A stretch of DNA of 9,541 nucleotides, taken from positions 1 through 9,541 of the forward strand of contig JAAUPU010000049.1 in NCBI GenBank assembly GCA_012032975.1. The letters are read 5' to 3'. The notes under the pieces are model-generated. The model ran no database searches and had not been told where the DNA came from. It saw only the letters and a list, made by a program, of their open reading frames with translations. Source of the DNA: Caldilineaceae bacterium (GTDB lineage: Bacteria > Chloroflexota > Anaerolineae > Caldilineales > Caldilineaceae). Shown in pieces: positions 1 through 7,688 of this stretch; the first letter of the stretch is position 1, and each line of letters starts with the position of its first letter. A program made the position numbers and the translations under genes.

Positions 1-385
1 CGGTCGTCCCCGGCTGTGCGCCGATCAACAGCTCTGGATTCTCGGCAAATTGCTCTGGGGAGACGAAGCGCTCTTCGTCCGCACGCACCAGCATGAACTG
101 CTGCATCGTCATGTAGCGAGAGGAGAAGTCCACCTGTTCGGCCCGTTCATCGGTGATGGTGATCCCGTCCATACCGATGTCAAATTGTCCGTTGGCCACC
201 GCGGCGATCATGCTGTCCCACGATGTGACCTGCCAATCCACCTGGCAGTTGATCCGCCGGCAGATCTCGTTGACCGCGTCATATTCCCAACCGACTGCGA
301 GACCGCTGCCGGGGTCGACAAAGTTCAGCGGCGTGTAGTCATTGCCCGTCACCGCGACCACGGTGCGACCCTCCAGGTCGGGCAG
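1..385 (-). repeat. Unit 2 of the tandem direct repeat (binding domain 2), cut by window edge
   Basis: Begins at LPDLEGR (first codon at 383-385) and repeats domain 1 nearly residue for residue. In the block 204-295 against 941-1032, about 80 of 92 bases match by eye, and most differences are silent or conservative (Gly to Asn, Val to Ile, Glu to Asp). The unit is open to position 1, where the motif QPGTT matches the point at which unit 1 carries its frameshift. Confidence 0.85.
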
Positions 386-1303
386 GTTGTCGTAGAGGTC
401 GTCGCCATTCGCATCGACCAGGAAGAACCATTTGGTGCTCAGGTAGTTGAGAAAACCATCGCGCGACATGCTGTCGATCGCGGCGTTGAATGGTTCGACC
501 AGGTCGCTGCCGGGCGTCAGGATAAAGCCAAAATCCTCGGACGCCAATGGGTCGCCCACGATCTTGAGCGCATCCGGGTTGGCGCCGATATAGCCGCGCC
601 CACTGGCCGCATCGACCAACACCATGTCCACATCGCCGCCGATCAGCGCCTGCACCGATGCGCCGAAGTTGTCGAAGAGGATGATGCGCGGATTGGATTC
701 ATCGCCATCCAGCACCTCGTAGACCGCAGTGTAAAAGCTGGTCTGCCTGGCTGCGAACCGATCAGCATCTCCTCATCGGCGGCAAAGTCGGCCGGTGTGC
801 TAAAGCGTTCTTCGTCCGCCCGCACAAGCATGAACTGCTGGCTACGCAGATACGGGTTTGAAAAGTCCACCTGTTCTGCGCGCTCTTCGGTGATGGTGAT
901 GCCATCCATACCCACATCAAACTGGCCACCAGCGACGGCCGCGATCATGCTATCCCACGATGTGACCTGCCAGTCTACCTGACAGTTCAGACGACGACAG
1001 ATTTCGTTGACCGCGTCATATTCCCAGCCGACGGCTTCGCCGGTTTGGGGGGTCGATAAAGTTTAGCGGCGTATAGTCGTTGCCGGTCACCGCAACCACA
1101 ATGCGACCATCCAGATCGGGCAACTTGTACACCGCAGCCACGTCGTCACGATTGACGCCCTCGGCGGATGCGCTTTGTTCGCTGTTTGCACCGTTGACGC
1201 CGTCTGTCTGACCCTCACCCGGCGCCGCACAGGCGGCGACCAACATGACGGTAAACATCAGCACCAGCACCCAAAAGACGCGGAAGTTAAGCGTGGGTCT
1301 CAT
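1..1303 (-). CDS. Tandem-domain ABC transporter solute-binding lipoprotein (SBP_bac_3), partial at left edge, two frameshifts
   Basis: Extracytoplasmic solute-binding protein of the polar amino-acid type. The ATG at 1301-1303 follows AAGGA-type ribosome-binding sequence, and residues 1-25 form a lipoprotein signal (hydrophobic stretch, lipobox VAAC, Cys25), so it should be lipid-anchored outside the membrane. A Ser/Gly/Asn-rich linker follows, then domain 1 from about residue 60 with VAVTGNDYTPLNF, GWEYDAVNEIC and GMDGITITEERAEQVDFS, hallmarks of family-3 binding proteins. Domain 1 ends near KWFFLVDANGDDLYDN and leads without a stop into a second copy starting LPDLEGR, which continues to the window edge. 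Two indels break the frame: a G run at 1047-1052 has one base too many, and one base is missing near 743-744. Comparing the two copies places both. About 434 codons are visible; the C-terminus, and any further copy, lie outside. No permease or ATPase gene is visible. Function as a binding protein is confident; the ligand is unknown. Confidence 0.88.
386..1123 (-). repeat. Unit 1 of an intragenic 738-bp tandem direct repeat (binding domain 1)
   Basis: Starting from the LPDLDGR motif (first codon at 1121-1123) the gene repeats itself with an offset of 738 bases, or 246 codons after correcting the two indels. The offset is 738 near 365/1103, 737 near 204/941 (past the extra G) and 738 again past the missing base near 743. 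The first half of this unit can be compared directly with unit 2; the second half has its partner outside the window. Confidence 0.85.
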
Positions 1304-1519
1304 CAGTCCTTCTTTCTCCTTTTCAGCGCGTGGATTCCAGGCCACATGACGGTCAACGACCACATGGTAGCATAAATCGGGGTCCGGCTACAATACACGA
1401 AGGATATGGGGAGAACTCGCACTCGTTGACAAAATGTCATTGGATACACGATACTTGTGTCCCGCTGCAAGCGGCTGGACCCCAAGAGGATCGACCCAAT
1501 AGCCAATCTGGAACGATGT
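1304..1519. other. Divergent intergenic region between the lipoprotein and the formate dehydrogenase genes
   Basis: This 216-bp region separates the minus-strand lipoprotein from the plus-strand dehydrogenase genes and should carry both promoters. The rightward promoter is listed separately. Leftward, only a loose TATGCT-like hexamer near 1366-1371 was seen, with no convincing -35 box at the right distance. A single CACGAAGG decamer (1396-1405) resembles the units of the repeat at 3920-3989 but may be chance. No ORF here looks real. Confidence 0.6.
1426..1455 (+). promoter_or_regulatory. Putative sigma-70 promoter for the formate dehydrogenase genes
   Basis: A perfect TTGACA (-35) at 1426-1431 is followed after 18 bases by GATACT (-10, four of six matches) at 1450-1455. 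Transcription would begin near 1462, leaving a leader of about 58 bases before the start at 1520. The -35 match is strong and the position is right, but no experimental support exists. Confidence 0.5.
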
Positions 1520-3226
1520 ATGGTCAATTCGACAAACCAAGAACTGATTGACCGCTGGCAGAGCCAGCCGGCCCCCTTGCTGCCGCTTCTGCACGCATTT
1601 CACCAGCGAGATGGCTACCTGTCGCCCGCGTCTATCAGCGAGATAGCTCAAGCACTGCGCATACCCATTGCCGACCTCTTTGGCACCGTCACCTTCTATC
1701 ACCACCTCTCTCGCACGCCGGACGGTCAGCTTGCTCCCCGCGTCTGCACCGGCCCGGTTTGTCGTCTGCGCGGTAGCGAAGCGCTGTTGGCAAGTCTGGC
1801 CGATCAGAAGGCAATTGCCATGCCTGCGCGGGGCGATGCGATGAACCGATCCCGGTGCTGATCGGCCAGGAGGCGCTGGTTGCCGGGCCAAGTAGCCAGT
1901 TGACGGCCCAACCCACCTTATTGCCGCCGCCCAATCCTGGGGGCCTGGAGGAGTGTGTCTTTCACGCCATCCGCGAGCCAGGCCGGGCTACCCTTGAGGG
2001 CTATCGACGCACAGGCGGCTATGCCGGTCTGACGCGAGTGCTGACGGAGATGACACCGACAGAGGTCGTCGAGTTTGTGCGCGCCAGCGGGTTGGCCGGG
2101 CGCGGCGGCGCAGGTTTTCCCACCGGTCTCAAGTGGAAGGCAGTCGCCGAAGCCGATGGCGCACCCAAGAGCATCGTCTGCAACGCGGATGAAGGCGAAC
2201 CCGGCTGCTTCAAGGACCGCGCCATCCTGGACCACGACCCCCACGCCATCATCGAGGGCATGTTGATCGCTGCCTATGCCACGGGCGCGACGCGCGGCTT
2301 CATCTATCTGCGCTACGAATATCCCCAGACCGAGGAAATTCTTGCGCGTGCGCTGACAGAAGCGTTCGATGCAGGCCTGCTGGGAGAAGCGATTCTTGGC
2401 AGCGACCTGACCTTTGAACTCTACATCCGCCGGGGGCGCGGGCGCCTACATCTGCGGCGAAGAGGGTTCGCTGCTCAACAGTCTGGAAGGCAAGCACCCG
2501 TTTCCGCGCAACCGCCCGCCCTACCCAGTGACCCACGGTTTCGAGAATCTGCCCACCGCGGTCAACAATGTGGAGACGTTGGCCTCCGTGCCACAAATCT
2601 TGCGCCGCTCGCCCGAATGGTACCAGGGCCTGGGGCTAGGCGAGCACGCCGGGTCCAAGGTGGTCAGCCTGTCGGGCGACATCCAGCGCCCTGGCAACTA
2701 CGAGGTTCCCTTTGGGCTGCCGCTGACCACCTTGCTCTACGAATGGGCGGGCGGCCCACCGGCTGGGCAGACGATCCAGGCGGTGACGATGGCCGGTCTA
2801 TCCGGCGGTTTTTTGGCAGGCGAAGCGCTGGCCACTCTCACTCTCGACGAGCCGAGCGTTCGCAGCAAGGGGTCGATGTTGGGCGCGGCCGGGATCATCG
2901 TCTTCGACGACCGCCGCAACATGGTAGAGGTGGCCCACAACGCGATGGAATTTTTCGCCCACGAATCGTGCGGCAAATGTTTCCCCTGTCGCATCGGAAC
3001 CACGCGCCTGGCCGAACGGTTGAACGGCGAGGCAGGACCGGACGATTTCGCATCGTGGAGCACAGAGATTCACGATTTGGGCAGGGTCATGAAGGCGACC
3101 AGCGCCTGCGGTCTCGGCATGGCCGCGCCGTTGGTGGCCGAAAGCCTGGTGCGCTATTTTCCTGACGAGGTGGCTGCACACGTCAAAGCTGCACGGGTCG
3201 ACCGGAATGGACGGGTCGAGAAATGA
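1520..3226 (+). CDS. NAD-linked formate dehydrogenase diaphorase subunit, NuoE-NuoF fusion (FdsB/HoxF-like), two frameshifts
   Basis: Flavoprotein subunit passing electrons from formate oxidation to NAD+. Residues 1-110 are a full NuoE-like [2Fe-2S] thioredoxin-fold domain with its helical N-terminus (LLPLLHAFHQRDGYLSPASI, VTFYHH), the pair C76-x4-C81 and the second pair CAGRC about 26 residues later. The NuoF part follows in the same chain: FMN/NAD motifs GRGGAGFPTGLKWKAV and NADEGEPGCFKDR, GAGAYICGEEGSLLNSLEG, and the [4Fe-4S] ligands ESCGKCFPCR plus a distal Cys in TSACGLG. Two indels interrupt it: one base missing between about 1811 and 1822, and one G too many in 2432-2436. After correction it is 568 residues. 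The architecture is that of HoxF; no C-terminal ferredoxin domain is present, unlike HydB-type bifurcating subunits. ATG 1520 is preferred for its position before the NuoE helix with GGA upstream; GTG 1457 is an in-frame alternative. The stop overlaps the next start (ATGA). With no hydrogenase genes nearby, a formate dehydrogenase role follows from the neighbours. Confidence 0.87.
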
Positions 3227-3897
3227 ACAGCGAGTCAAACAAGAGCCTGACCCTGACGTTGGATGGCCAGGTTGTCACCTTCGCCGTCGGTGAGACGATC
3301 TATGAGGTCGCCCAGCGCTACGGGAAAACGATCCCAACCCTTTGCTACGACCCACGGCTTGTGCCCTTTGGCGCCTGTCGCATCTGTCTGGTGGCGGTCC
3401 GCGGGGCGCGCAATCCGGTGGCCGCCTGCACCGCGCCGGCGGTTGTCGGGATGGAGGTTACCACGTCTACGCCGGAAGTCGACGTTTACCGCAAGATTCT
3501 TCTGGAGATGATCGTATCGGAAAACCCGCGGATCGAGGTCGATCCGCTGCGCAGCTACTCTTCGCAGGAATTGGCCCTGCTGGTCGAGCAATATGACGCA
3601 AAGGGCGGTCGCTTTGATGGCGCACATTCTGGCCAGAGTCGCCACGACGACGACAACCCTTTCCTCTTGCGCGATTACGACCTCTGCATCTCCTGTTACC
3701 GTTGCGTGCGCGTCTGCGCTGAACAGGAGGGCGACTATGCCATCAGCGTGGCCAACCGCGGTTTCCAGACGCAGATCGTCACCGAGTTCGATGGATTGCT
3801 GCGAGATTCAGCTTGCACCTTTTGCGGACAGTGTGTGCAGACTTGCCCCACCGGTGCGCTGGCCGACAAGAAGGCATTGCGCTTTGCCGAAATCTAA
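3223..3897 (+). CDS. Iron-sulfur electron-transfer subunit, HoxU / NuoG N-terminus-like (2Fe-2S plus two 4Fe-4S)
   Basis: Carries electrons between the catalytic subunit and the diaphorase. The 224-residue product is intact. Residues 8-80 are a plant-type [2Fe-2S] domain with C41, C52, C55 and C69. Residues 155-165 (CISCYRCVRVC) and 198-208 (CTFCGQCVQTC) form a two-cluster ferredoxin domain. Between them, about residues 95-125, lies the remnant of the NuoG His-Cys cluster segment, but the usual H-x3-C-x2-C-x5-C ligands are absent, so that cluster should be missing. In FdsA-type enzymes this module is fused to the N-terminus of the catalytic subunit; here it is a separate gene as in HoxU. Start and preceding stop overlap as ATGA, indicating translational coupling with the diaphorase. 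A 146-bp gap with a palindromic repeat follows before the catalytic gene. The domain call is secure; the partner is inferred from gene order. Confidence 0.88.
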   Translation: MNSESNKSLTLTLDGQVVTFAVGETIYEVAQRYGKTIPTLCYDPRLVPFGACRICLVAVRGARNPVAACTAPAVVGMEVTTSTPEVDVYRKILLEMIVSENPRIEVDPLRSYSSQELALLVEQYDAKGGRFDGAHSGQSRHDDDNPFLLRDYDLCISCYRCVRVCAEQEGDYAISVANRGFQTQIVTEFDGLLRDSACTFCGQCVQTCPTGALADKKALRFAEI

Positions 3898-3919
3898 GGC
3901 GGTCCAAAATAAAGTAGTC

Positions 3920-3989
3920 CATGAAGGGACACGAAGGTTCACGAAGGAATAAGCTTGGACTTCGTGCTTCTTCGTGGCCCTTCGTGGAT
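3920..3989. repeat. 70-bp palindromic element built of decamers (3 + spacer + 3 inverted)
   Basis: Three left decamers, CATGAAGGGA, CACGAAGGTT and CACGAAGGAA (3920-3949), a 10-base spacer TAAGCTTGGA (3950-3959), then three right decamers CTTCGTGCTT, CTTCGTGGCC and CTTCGTGGAT (3960-3989). The cores CACGAAG and CTTCGTG are inverted copies, so the arms fold into a stem of three 7-bp helices separated by 3-base, partly paired steps, with a 13-base loop; pairing can extend to 3917-3919. It lies between the HoxU-like and catalytic genes. The exact 10-bp spacing over 70 bases shows designed regularity rather than a simple terminator: no T tract follows. Confidence 0.85.
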
Positions 3990-4043
3990 CAATCTCTTCT
4001 TGTCGAATTGCCAGAGTTTGACTGTTCCAAGGAATCAACACCC

Positions 4044-6142
4044 ATGACAACCACCCTGCTTGCCAAAGAGATCCCGTTGCTCCACCGTGGCATCCACAAG
4101 ACCCGCTCGATCTGCGGCTATTGCGGCGTCGGCTGCTCGGTCGATATTCTCACCAGGGAGAACCGCATCGTCGGCATCCAGCCGGCCATGGATGGCCCGG
4201 CCAACGAAGGCGCGCTCTGCGTCAAGGGCCAGTTTGCCTATGACTACGTCCATCATCGCGACCGGCTCAAGCAGCCGCTGGTACGCGGCGCCGATGGGCA
4301 GTTCCGCGAGACAAGCTGGGACGAGGCGTTGACCGTTGCCGCCAATGGCTTTCGTCGCGCCGCGGAGGAGCATGGCCGCCACAGCATCTACGCCATTGCC
4401 TCTGGCCGCACACCCACCGAGGCGGACTACGCCATGCAGAAATTCATCCGCGCCGGTTTTGGCAGCCATCAGATCGACAACTGTAGCCGTGCTTGACACG
4501 CCCCCACCGTCGCCGGTCTGGCGGCAACCATCGGACGGGGCGCCATGTCCAATCCACTCAAGGACATGGAAAAACCGGATGTGATCTTCTGCATCGGCAC
4601 CAACATGACCGAGTGTCACCCGGTCGCGGCGACGCGGCTGAAGAAGGCGCTGGCCCGCGGCGCCAAGCTGATCGTCGCCGACCCGCGGCGCATCCGCCTG
4701 GCAGAGATGGCCGACATCTATCTGCCGTTGCGCGTGGGGTCAGACACCGCGTTGCTGCTGGCCATGGCCCACGTCATCGCGCGCGAAGAATTGCTCGACG
4801 AGGAGTTCGTGGCGAAGCGCACGACGGGCGTCGTCGATTTCCTGGAGCATGTGAAGCAGTTCACACCCGCGTGGGCAGAGACGATCTCCGGCGTGCGCGC
4901 AGCGGATATCGAAGCGGCGGCGCTGCTCTATGGCCGCGCCGAGCGGGGGTGCGGTCTACTACACCCTGGGCATCACCGAGCATATTTGCGGGGTGGACAA
5001 TGTGCAGAGCCTCTGCAACCTGGTCTTGATGACGGGCAATATCGGTCGCGAAGGCACGGGCATCAACCCCATGCGCGGTCAGAACAACATCCAGGGCGCT
5101 GGCGACAGCGGCGCGTTGCCCAACAACTATGCCGGTTTCCAGGCGGTGGATGACCCCAATTCCAGGCCAAGTTTAGCCGCCTGTACGGGCGCCAGATGGA
5201 CAGCGAGCGGGGCATCACCAAAGTGACTGCGCTGGAGCGATCCGGCGAATCGATCCGCGCCATGCTCATCGACGGCGAGAATACCCTCGTCTCCGACCCG
5301 GACCGCACCCACGGCGAACACGCACTGCGCAGCCTGGACCACCTGGTCGTGATCGACATCTTCCTCACCGAGACCGCTGAACTGGCCGATGTGGTGCTGC
5401 CGGCCACGGCGTGGGCCGAAACCGACGGCACCTTCACCAATACCGAGCGGCGCATCCAGCGAGTGCGCAAGGCGGTCGAGCCGCCGGCGAGGCGCGGCCA
5501 GACTGGTGGATCATCAGCCAATTGGCCAGGCGGCTGGGGATTCCGGGTTTTGATTATGCCGGCCCGGACGACGTTTTCAACGAGATGTGCAGTGTATCGC
5601 CCACCTATGCGGGGATGGACTGGGAGCTGGCCGCAACCGGCCAATATCAATGGCCGATTCCCTATCGCGGTCACCCCGGCACCCCCCGGCTGCACGAAGA
5701 TGAGTTCATCAACGGTCGCGGCAAGTTCTCTATCGTCGGTTACCGCGACCCAGCCGAGACCATCGACGACGACTACCCGGTCTGGCTGACCACCGGACGC
5801 AGACTGGCGTCCTATCATACCCGCACCCAGACGGGTCGCTCAGCAGGCATCGACTATCTGCTGCCAGAAGAATTGCTGGAAGTCCACCCGGACGATGTGG
5901 CCGCGTGGGGGTTGGAAGATGGTGGCTGGGCGCGTATGGCCAGTCGCCGCGGTTCGGTGCTGGTCAAGGTGCAAGCGACCCAACGCTCCCAGCCGGGCAC
6001 CGTCTTTGCCAGCTTCAGCTTCGACGATGTCCCCATCAACGTACTCACCGGCTCGGGGTACGACCCGGTCACCCAGACGGCCGAGCTGAAAGTCTGCCCG
6101 GTGCGGGTCGAGGCTGCCATGCCGCCCGCAGGTGCTGGTTAG
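4044..6142 (+). CDS. fdhA: Formate dehydrogenase catalytic subunit, selenocysteine-containing, Mo/W-bis-MGD; three frameshifts
   Basis: Oxidises formate to CO2, or runs in reverse, at a bis-MGD molybdenum or tungsten centre. The N-terminus carries a [4Fe-4S] motif C24-x2-C27-x3-C31 and C59 followed by Lys61, the conserved electron-relay lysine. The active site reads NCSRA-(TGA)-HAPTVAGL: the TGA at 4494-4496 (residue 151) stands exactly where E. coli FdhF has Sec140 and other family members have Cys, and the conserved His follows. Reading continues in the same frame past it. The substrate-binding Arg lies in [16 protein letters not shown]; later motifs include [32 protein letters not shown] and the C-terminal cofactor-binding domain ([10 protein letters not shown]). 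Indels: one G extra in 4945-4949, one base missing near 5155-5160, one G missing near 5486. Corrected length is 699 residues, close to FdhF (715) and without the N-terminal ferredoxin extension of FdsA. AAGGA at 4029-4033 precedes the ATG by ten bases. fdhD follows after three bases. Confidence 0.92.
4494..4496 (+). other. Selenocysteine codon (TGA) at the formate dehydrogenase active site
   Basis: The frame is unbroken from ATG 4044 through this TGA and onward to position 4945. Flanking residues (N-C-x-R-x-U-H-x-P-T-V-A-G-L) match the family's active-site signature. The codon needs only a third-base change to be Cys, the other residue used here in the family. Errors elsewhere in this window are indels, not substitutions, which makes a false stop here less likely. 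Confidence 0.87.
4497..4542 (+). promoter_or_regulatory. Bacterial SECIS-like stem-loop directly after the UGA
   Basis: The upper stem pairs 4509-4514 (GUCGCC) with 4520-4525 (GGCGGC), closing a loop GGUCU at 4515-4519. A 2-bp helix (4507-4508 with 4533-4534) and a lower 6-bp helix (4499-4504 with 4537-4542) extend it. In E. coli fdhF the SelB-binding SECIS also shows GGUC in the apical loop, and the codons align without gaps from UGA to the loop, so the loop lies at the same distance. The fold was derived by eye. Confidence 0.72.
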
Positions 6143-6145
6143 GGT

Positions 6146-6988
6146 ATGAGCCGCCAGAGCCGCGACAAACGGCGCATCGCTGTTTTTGCAGATGGTAAAC
6201 GTCAGGCCAAGAGTGACTATCTCGCCGGTGAAGAGCCGCTGGAAATTCAACTGCGCGCCGGCGGAGAGACGCAGACCGTCGCCATCACCATGCGCACGCC
6301 GGGCAACGACTACGAATTGGCCGCGGGGTTTCTATTTAACGAAGGGATCGTCGCGGCCAAGCACGATGTCGGACAGATGATCTATTGCGTCGATGGCCGC
6401 CTCGATCTCCAGGAGTACAACCTGCTGCGCGTCGATCTCAACTTTCCTCGCCTCCCCGATCTCCACCACCTGGATCGTCACTTCTTCACTACCAGCGCGT
6501 GCGGCGTCTGTGGCCGGACCATGCTGGAGCATCTGGAAACGCGACGGCTGGAGCCGTTGACGAGCGGGCCGGCGGTCAGCGTGGGTCTGCTGCTCAGTCT
6601 GCCGGCAAAGCTGCGCCAGGCCCAGCAGCTTTTCGCCAGCACCGGGGGTCTACATGCCGCGGCGCTCTTCGACCGCGAAGGGACGCTGCTGCAAGTGCGC
6701 GAGGATGTAGGTCGTCACAACGCGCTGGACAAGCTGATCGGCTGGGGGATGCTCAACGGACAACTCCCCTTCGCCGGGGGGATCGTGCTGGTCAGCGGGC
6801 GGGCCAGCTACGAACTGTTGCAGAAATGTCGGGTTGCGGCCGCGCCGATCCTGTGCGCTGTCTCCGCGCCGAGCACTCTGGCCGTCGATCTGGCCGAGCA
6901 TTTTGGGATCACACTGGTGGGGTTCCTGCGCGAGTCGAGCTTTAATGTGTACAGTGGGAGCGAGCGAATTGCATGGATCGACGATTGA
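6146..6988 (+). CDS. fdhD: FdhD, sulfur carrier / sulfurtransferase for formate dehydrogenase activation
   Basis: Binds the Mo/W-bis-MGD cofactor and transfers sulfur from a cysteine desulfurase to it, a step required for formate dehydrogenase activity in the cytoplasm. The 280-residue product is intact and close to the family's usual 270-280. Visible hallmarks are GEEPLEIQL near residue 28, MRTPGNDYELAAGFLFNEGI near 50-70, the catalytic cysteine motif SACGVCGR near residues 117-124, GGLHAAALFD, REDVGRHNALDKLIG, VLVSGRASYELLQKC and a C-terminal RESSFNVYSG. The start lies three bases after the stop of the catalytic gene, with a weak TAGGG upstream, so it is very probably co-transcribed and translationally coupled. 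The pairing with a catalytic subunit is classic. One of only two genes in the window without an apparent frameshift. Confidence 0.96.
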   Translation: MSRQSRDKRRIAVFADGKRQAKSDYLAGEEPLEIQLRAGGETQTVAITMRTPGNDYELAAGFLFNEGIVAAKHDVGQMIYCVDGRLDLQEYNLLRVDLNFPRLPDLHHLDRHFFTTSACGVCGRTMLEHLETRRLEPLTSGPAVSVGLLLSLPAKLRQAQQLFASTGGLHAAALFDREGTLLQVREDVGRHNALDKLIGWGMLNGQLPFAGGIVLVSGRASYELLQKCRVAAAPILCAVSAPSTLAVDLAEHFGITLVGFLRESSFNVYSGSERIAWIDD

Positions 6989-7007
6989 CAGAAGATCGCG
7001 ATATAAT
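6978..7007 (+). promoter_or_regulatory. Putative promoter of the Uma2-family gene
   Basis: A consensus TATAAT at 7002-7007 lies 18 bases after TCGACG (6978-6983, four of six matches to TTGACA). It overlaps the end of fdhD, and transcription would start near 7014, leaving a leader of about 36 bases before the ATG at 7050. A perfect TTGACA at 6985-6990 is too close (11 bases) to pair with this -10. Confidence 0.5.
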
Positions 7008-7049
7008 GGTGTCAGGTGACATATTGTGAAAAGCCCCGGAGGTGCAATC

Positions 7050-7663
7050 ATGCTGGCACAGACTCGTGTTGAAGTAGCCGAACGTTTGACGGCCGCGGAG
7101 TTTTTGAAGATGCCCCCGAAGACCGAAAAGCTGAACTGATTGAAGGAGTAATGGTGATGCCTTCTCCCCCGATGGTGACCCATGAAAAACTGTTCTCGTT
7201 TTTGTATCGACTGTTAGGCGATTTTGTTGAAGAACTCGACCTCGGCGTGGTGCTTGGTTCACGCACAGCCGCCGAACTCGAACCAAATAACGTGCCAGAG
7301 CCGGACATTCTTTTCGTGACCAAGGACCGCGCTGGAATCATCCAAGAAAAGGGCGTGATCGGCGCACCGGACCTGGTGATCGAAATTCTCTCGGCGAGCA
7401 CGGTGCGCAACGATCGCGGGCCAAAGTTCGCAGCTTACGAGCGGGCCGGCGTGCGCGAACTCTGGCTGATCGACCCGTATGGACCGACGGGCACTGAGTT
7501 TTATCAGTTGGCAGGCAATCGCTTCCAACCCGTAGCGCCAGACGCGGAGAATATTCTTCACTCATCGACTGTGGCAGGTTTTTGGATCGATGTGAACTGG
7601 CTGTGGCCGGCCGAGCAATTCGTCTCGGTGCGCGGTGCGTTGACGCAAATTATGGATGGTTGA
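7050..7663 (+). CDS. Uma2-family (DUF820) PD-(D/E)XK nuclease-fold protein, one frameshift
   Basis: Member of the Uma2/DUF820 family, which has a restriction-endonuclease-like fold; its biological role is not established. The start at 7050 has a strong GGAGG six to seven bases upstream. The first 22 codons (to the ATG at 7110-7112) are followed by a C run at 7113-7117 with one base missing; restoring it joins PPEDRKAELIEGVMVMPSPP to the rest, giving 204 residues, normal for the family. Typical motifs follow: the early Glu in ELIEG, the Asp in PEPDILFV, D-x-x-I-E-I-L-S in PDLVIEILSAST, the Lys in GPKFAAYERAGVRELWLID. These supply the acidic and lysine residues expected of the nuclease core. 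It stands alone with its own promoter and terminator, so a link with formate metabolism is unlikely. Family call is secure. Confidence 0.88.
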
Positions 7664-7688
7664 AGCCAGCGGCGCCGGCAATCAGATC

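Noticed and set aside
50..982. Long plus-strand open frame of 310 codons
   Set aside because: It is antisense to the lipoprotein gene, whose minus-strand translation shows clear binding-protein domains, and it spans the junction of the two repeat units only because of a frameshift.
1520..3897. Diaphorase part of an NAD-reducing hydrogenase
   Set aside because: Domain layout matches HoxFU, but no hydrogenase small or large subunit is visible and the genes lead directly into a formate dehydrogenase and fdhD.
3920..3989. CRISPR-like array or simple terminator
   Set aside because: The units are only 10 bases with no unique spacers and are inverted around a centre, and no T tract follows the hairpin.
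3921..4043. Upstream extension of the catalytic subunit in the same frame from position 3921
   Set aside because: It would translate the palindromic repeat, and the ATG at 4044 has a proper ribosome-binding site and matches the family N-terminus.
4044..4496. Truncated formate dehydrogenase ending at a true stop
   Set aside because: The frame goes on in perfect register with conserved residues, the TGA is exactly at the Sec/Cys position, and a SECIS-like hairpin follows.
1520..6142. Electron-bifurcating formate dehydrogenase (Hyl/Hyd type)
   Set aside because: The NuoF part ends without the C-terminal ferredoxin domain typical of bifurcating HydB/HylB subunits, so a plain NAD-linked enzyme fits better.
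6985..7007. TTGACA paired with TATAAT upstream of the Uma2-family gene
   Set aside because: The 11-base spacer is too short for a sigma-70 promoter; a weaker -35 at 6978-6983 with an 18-base spacer is preferred.
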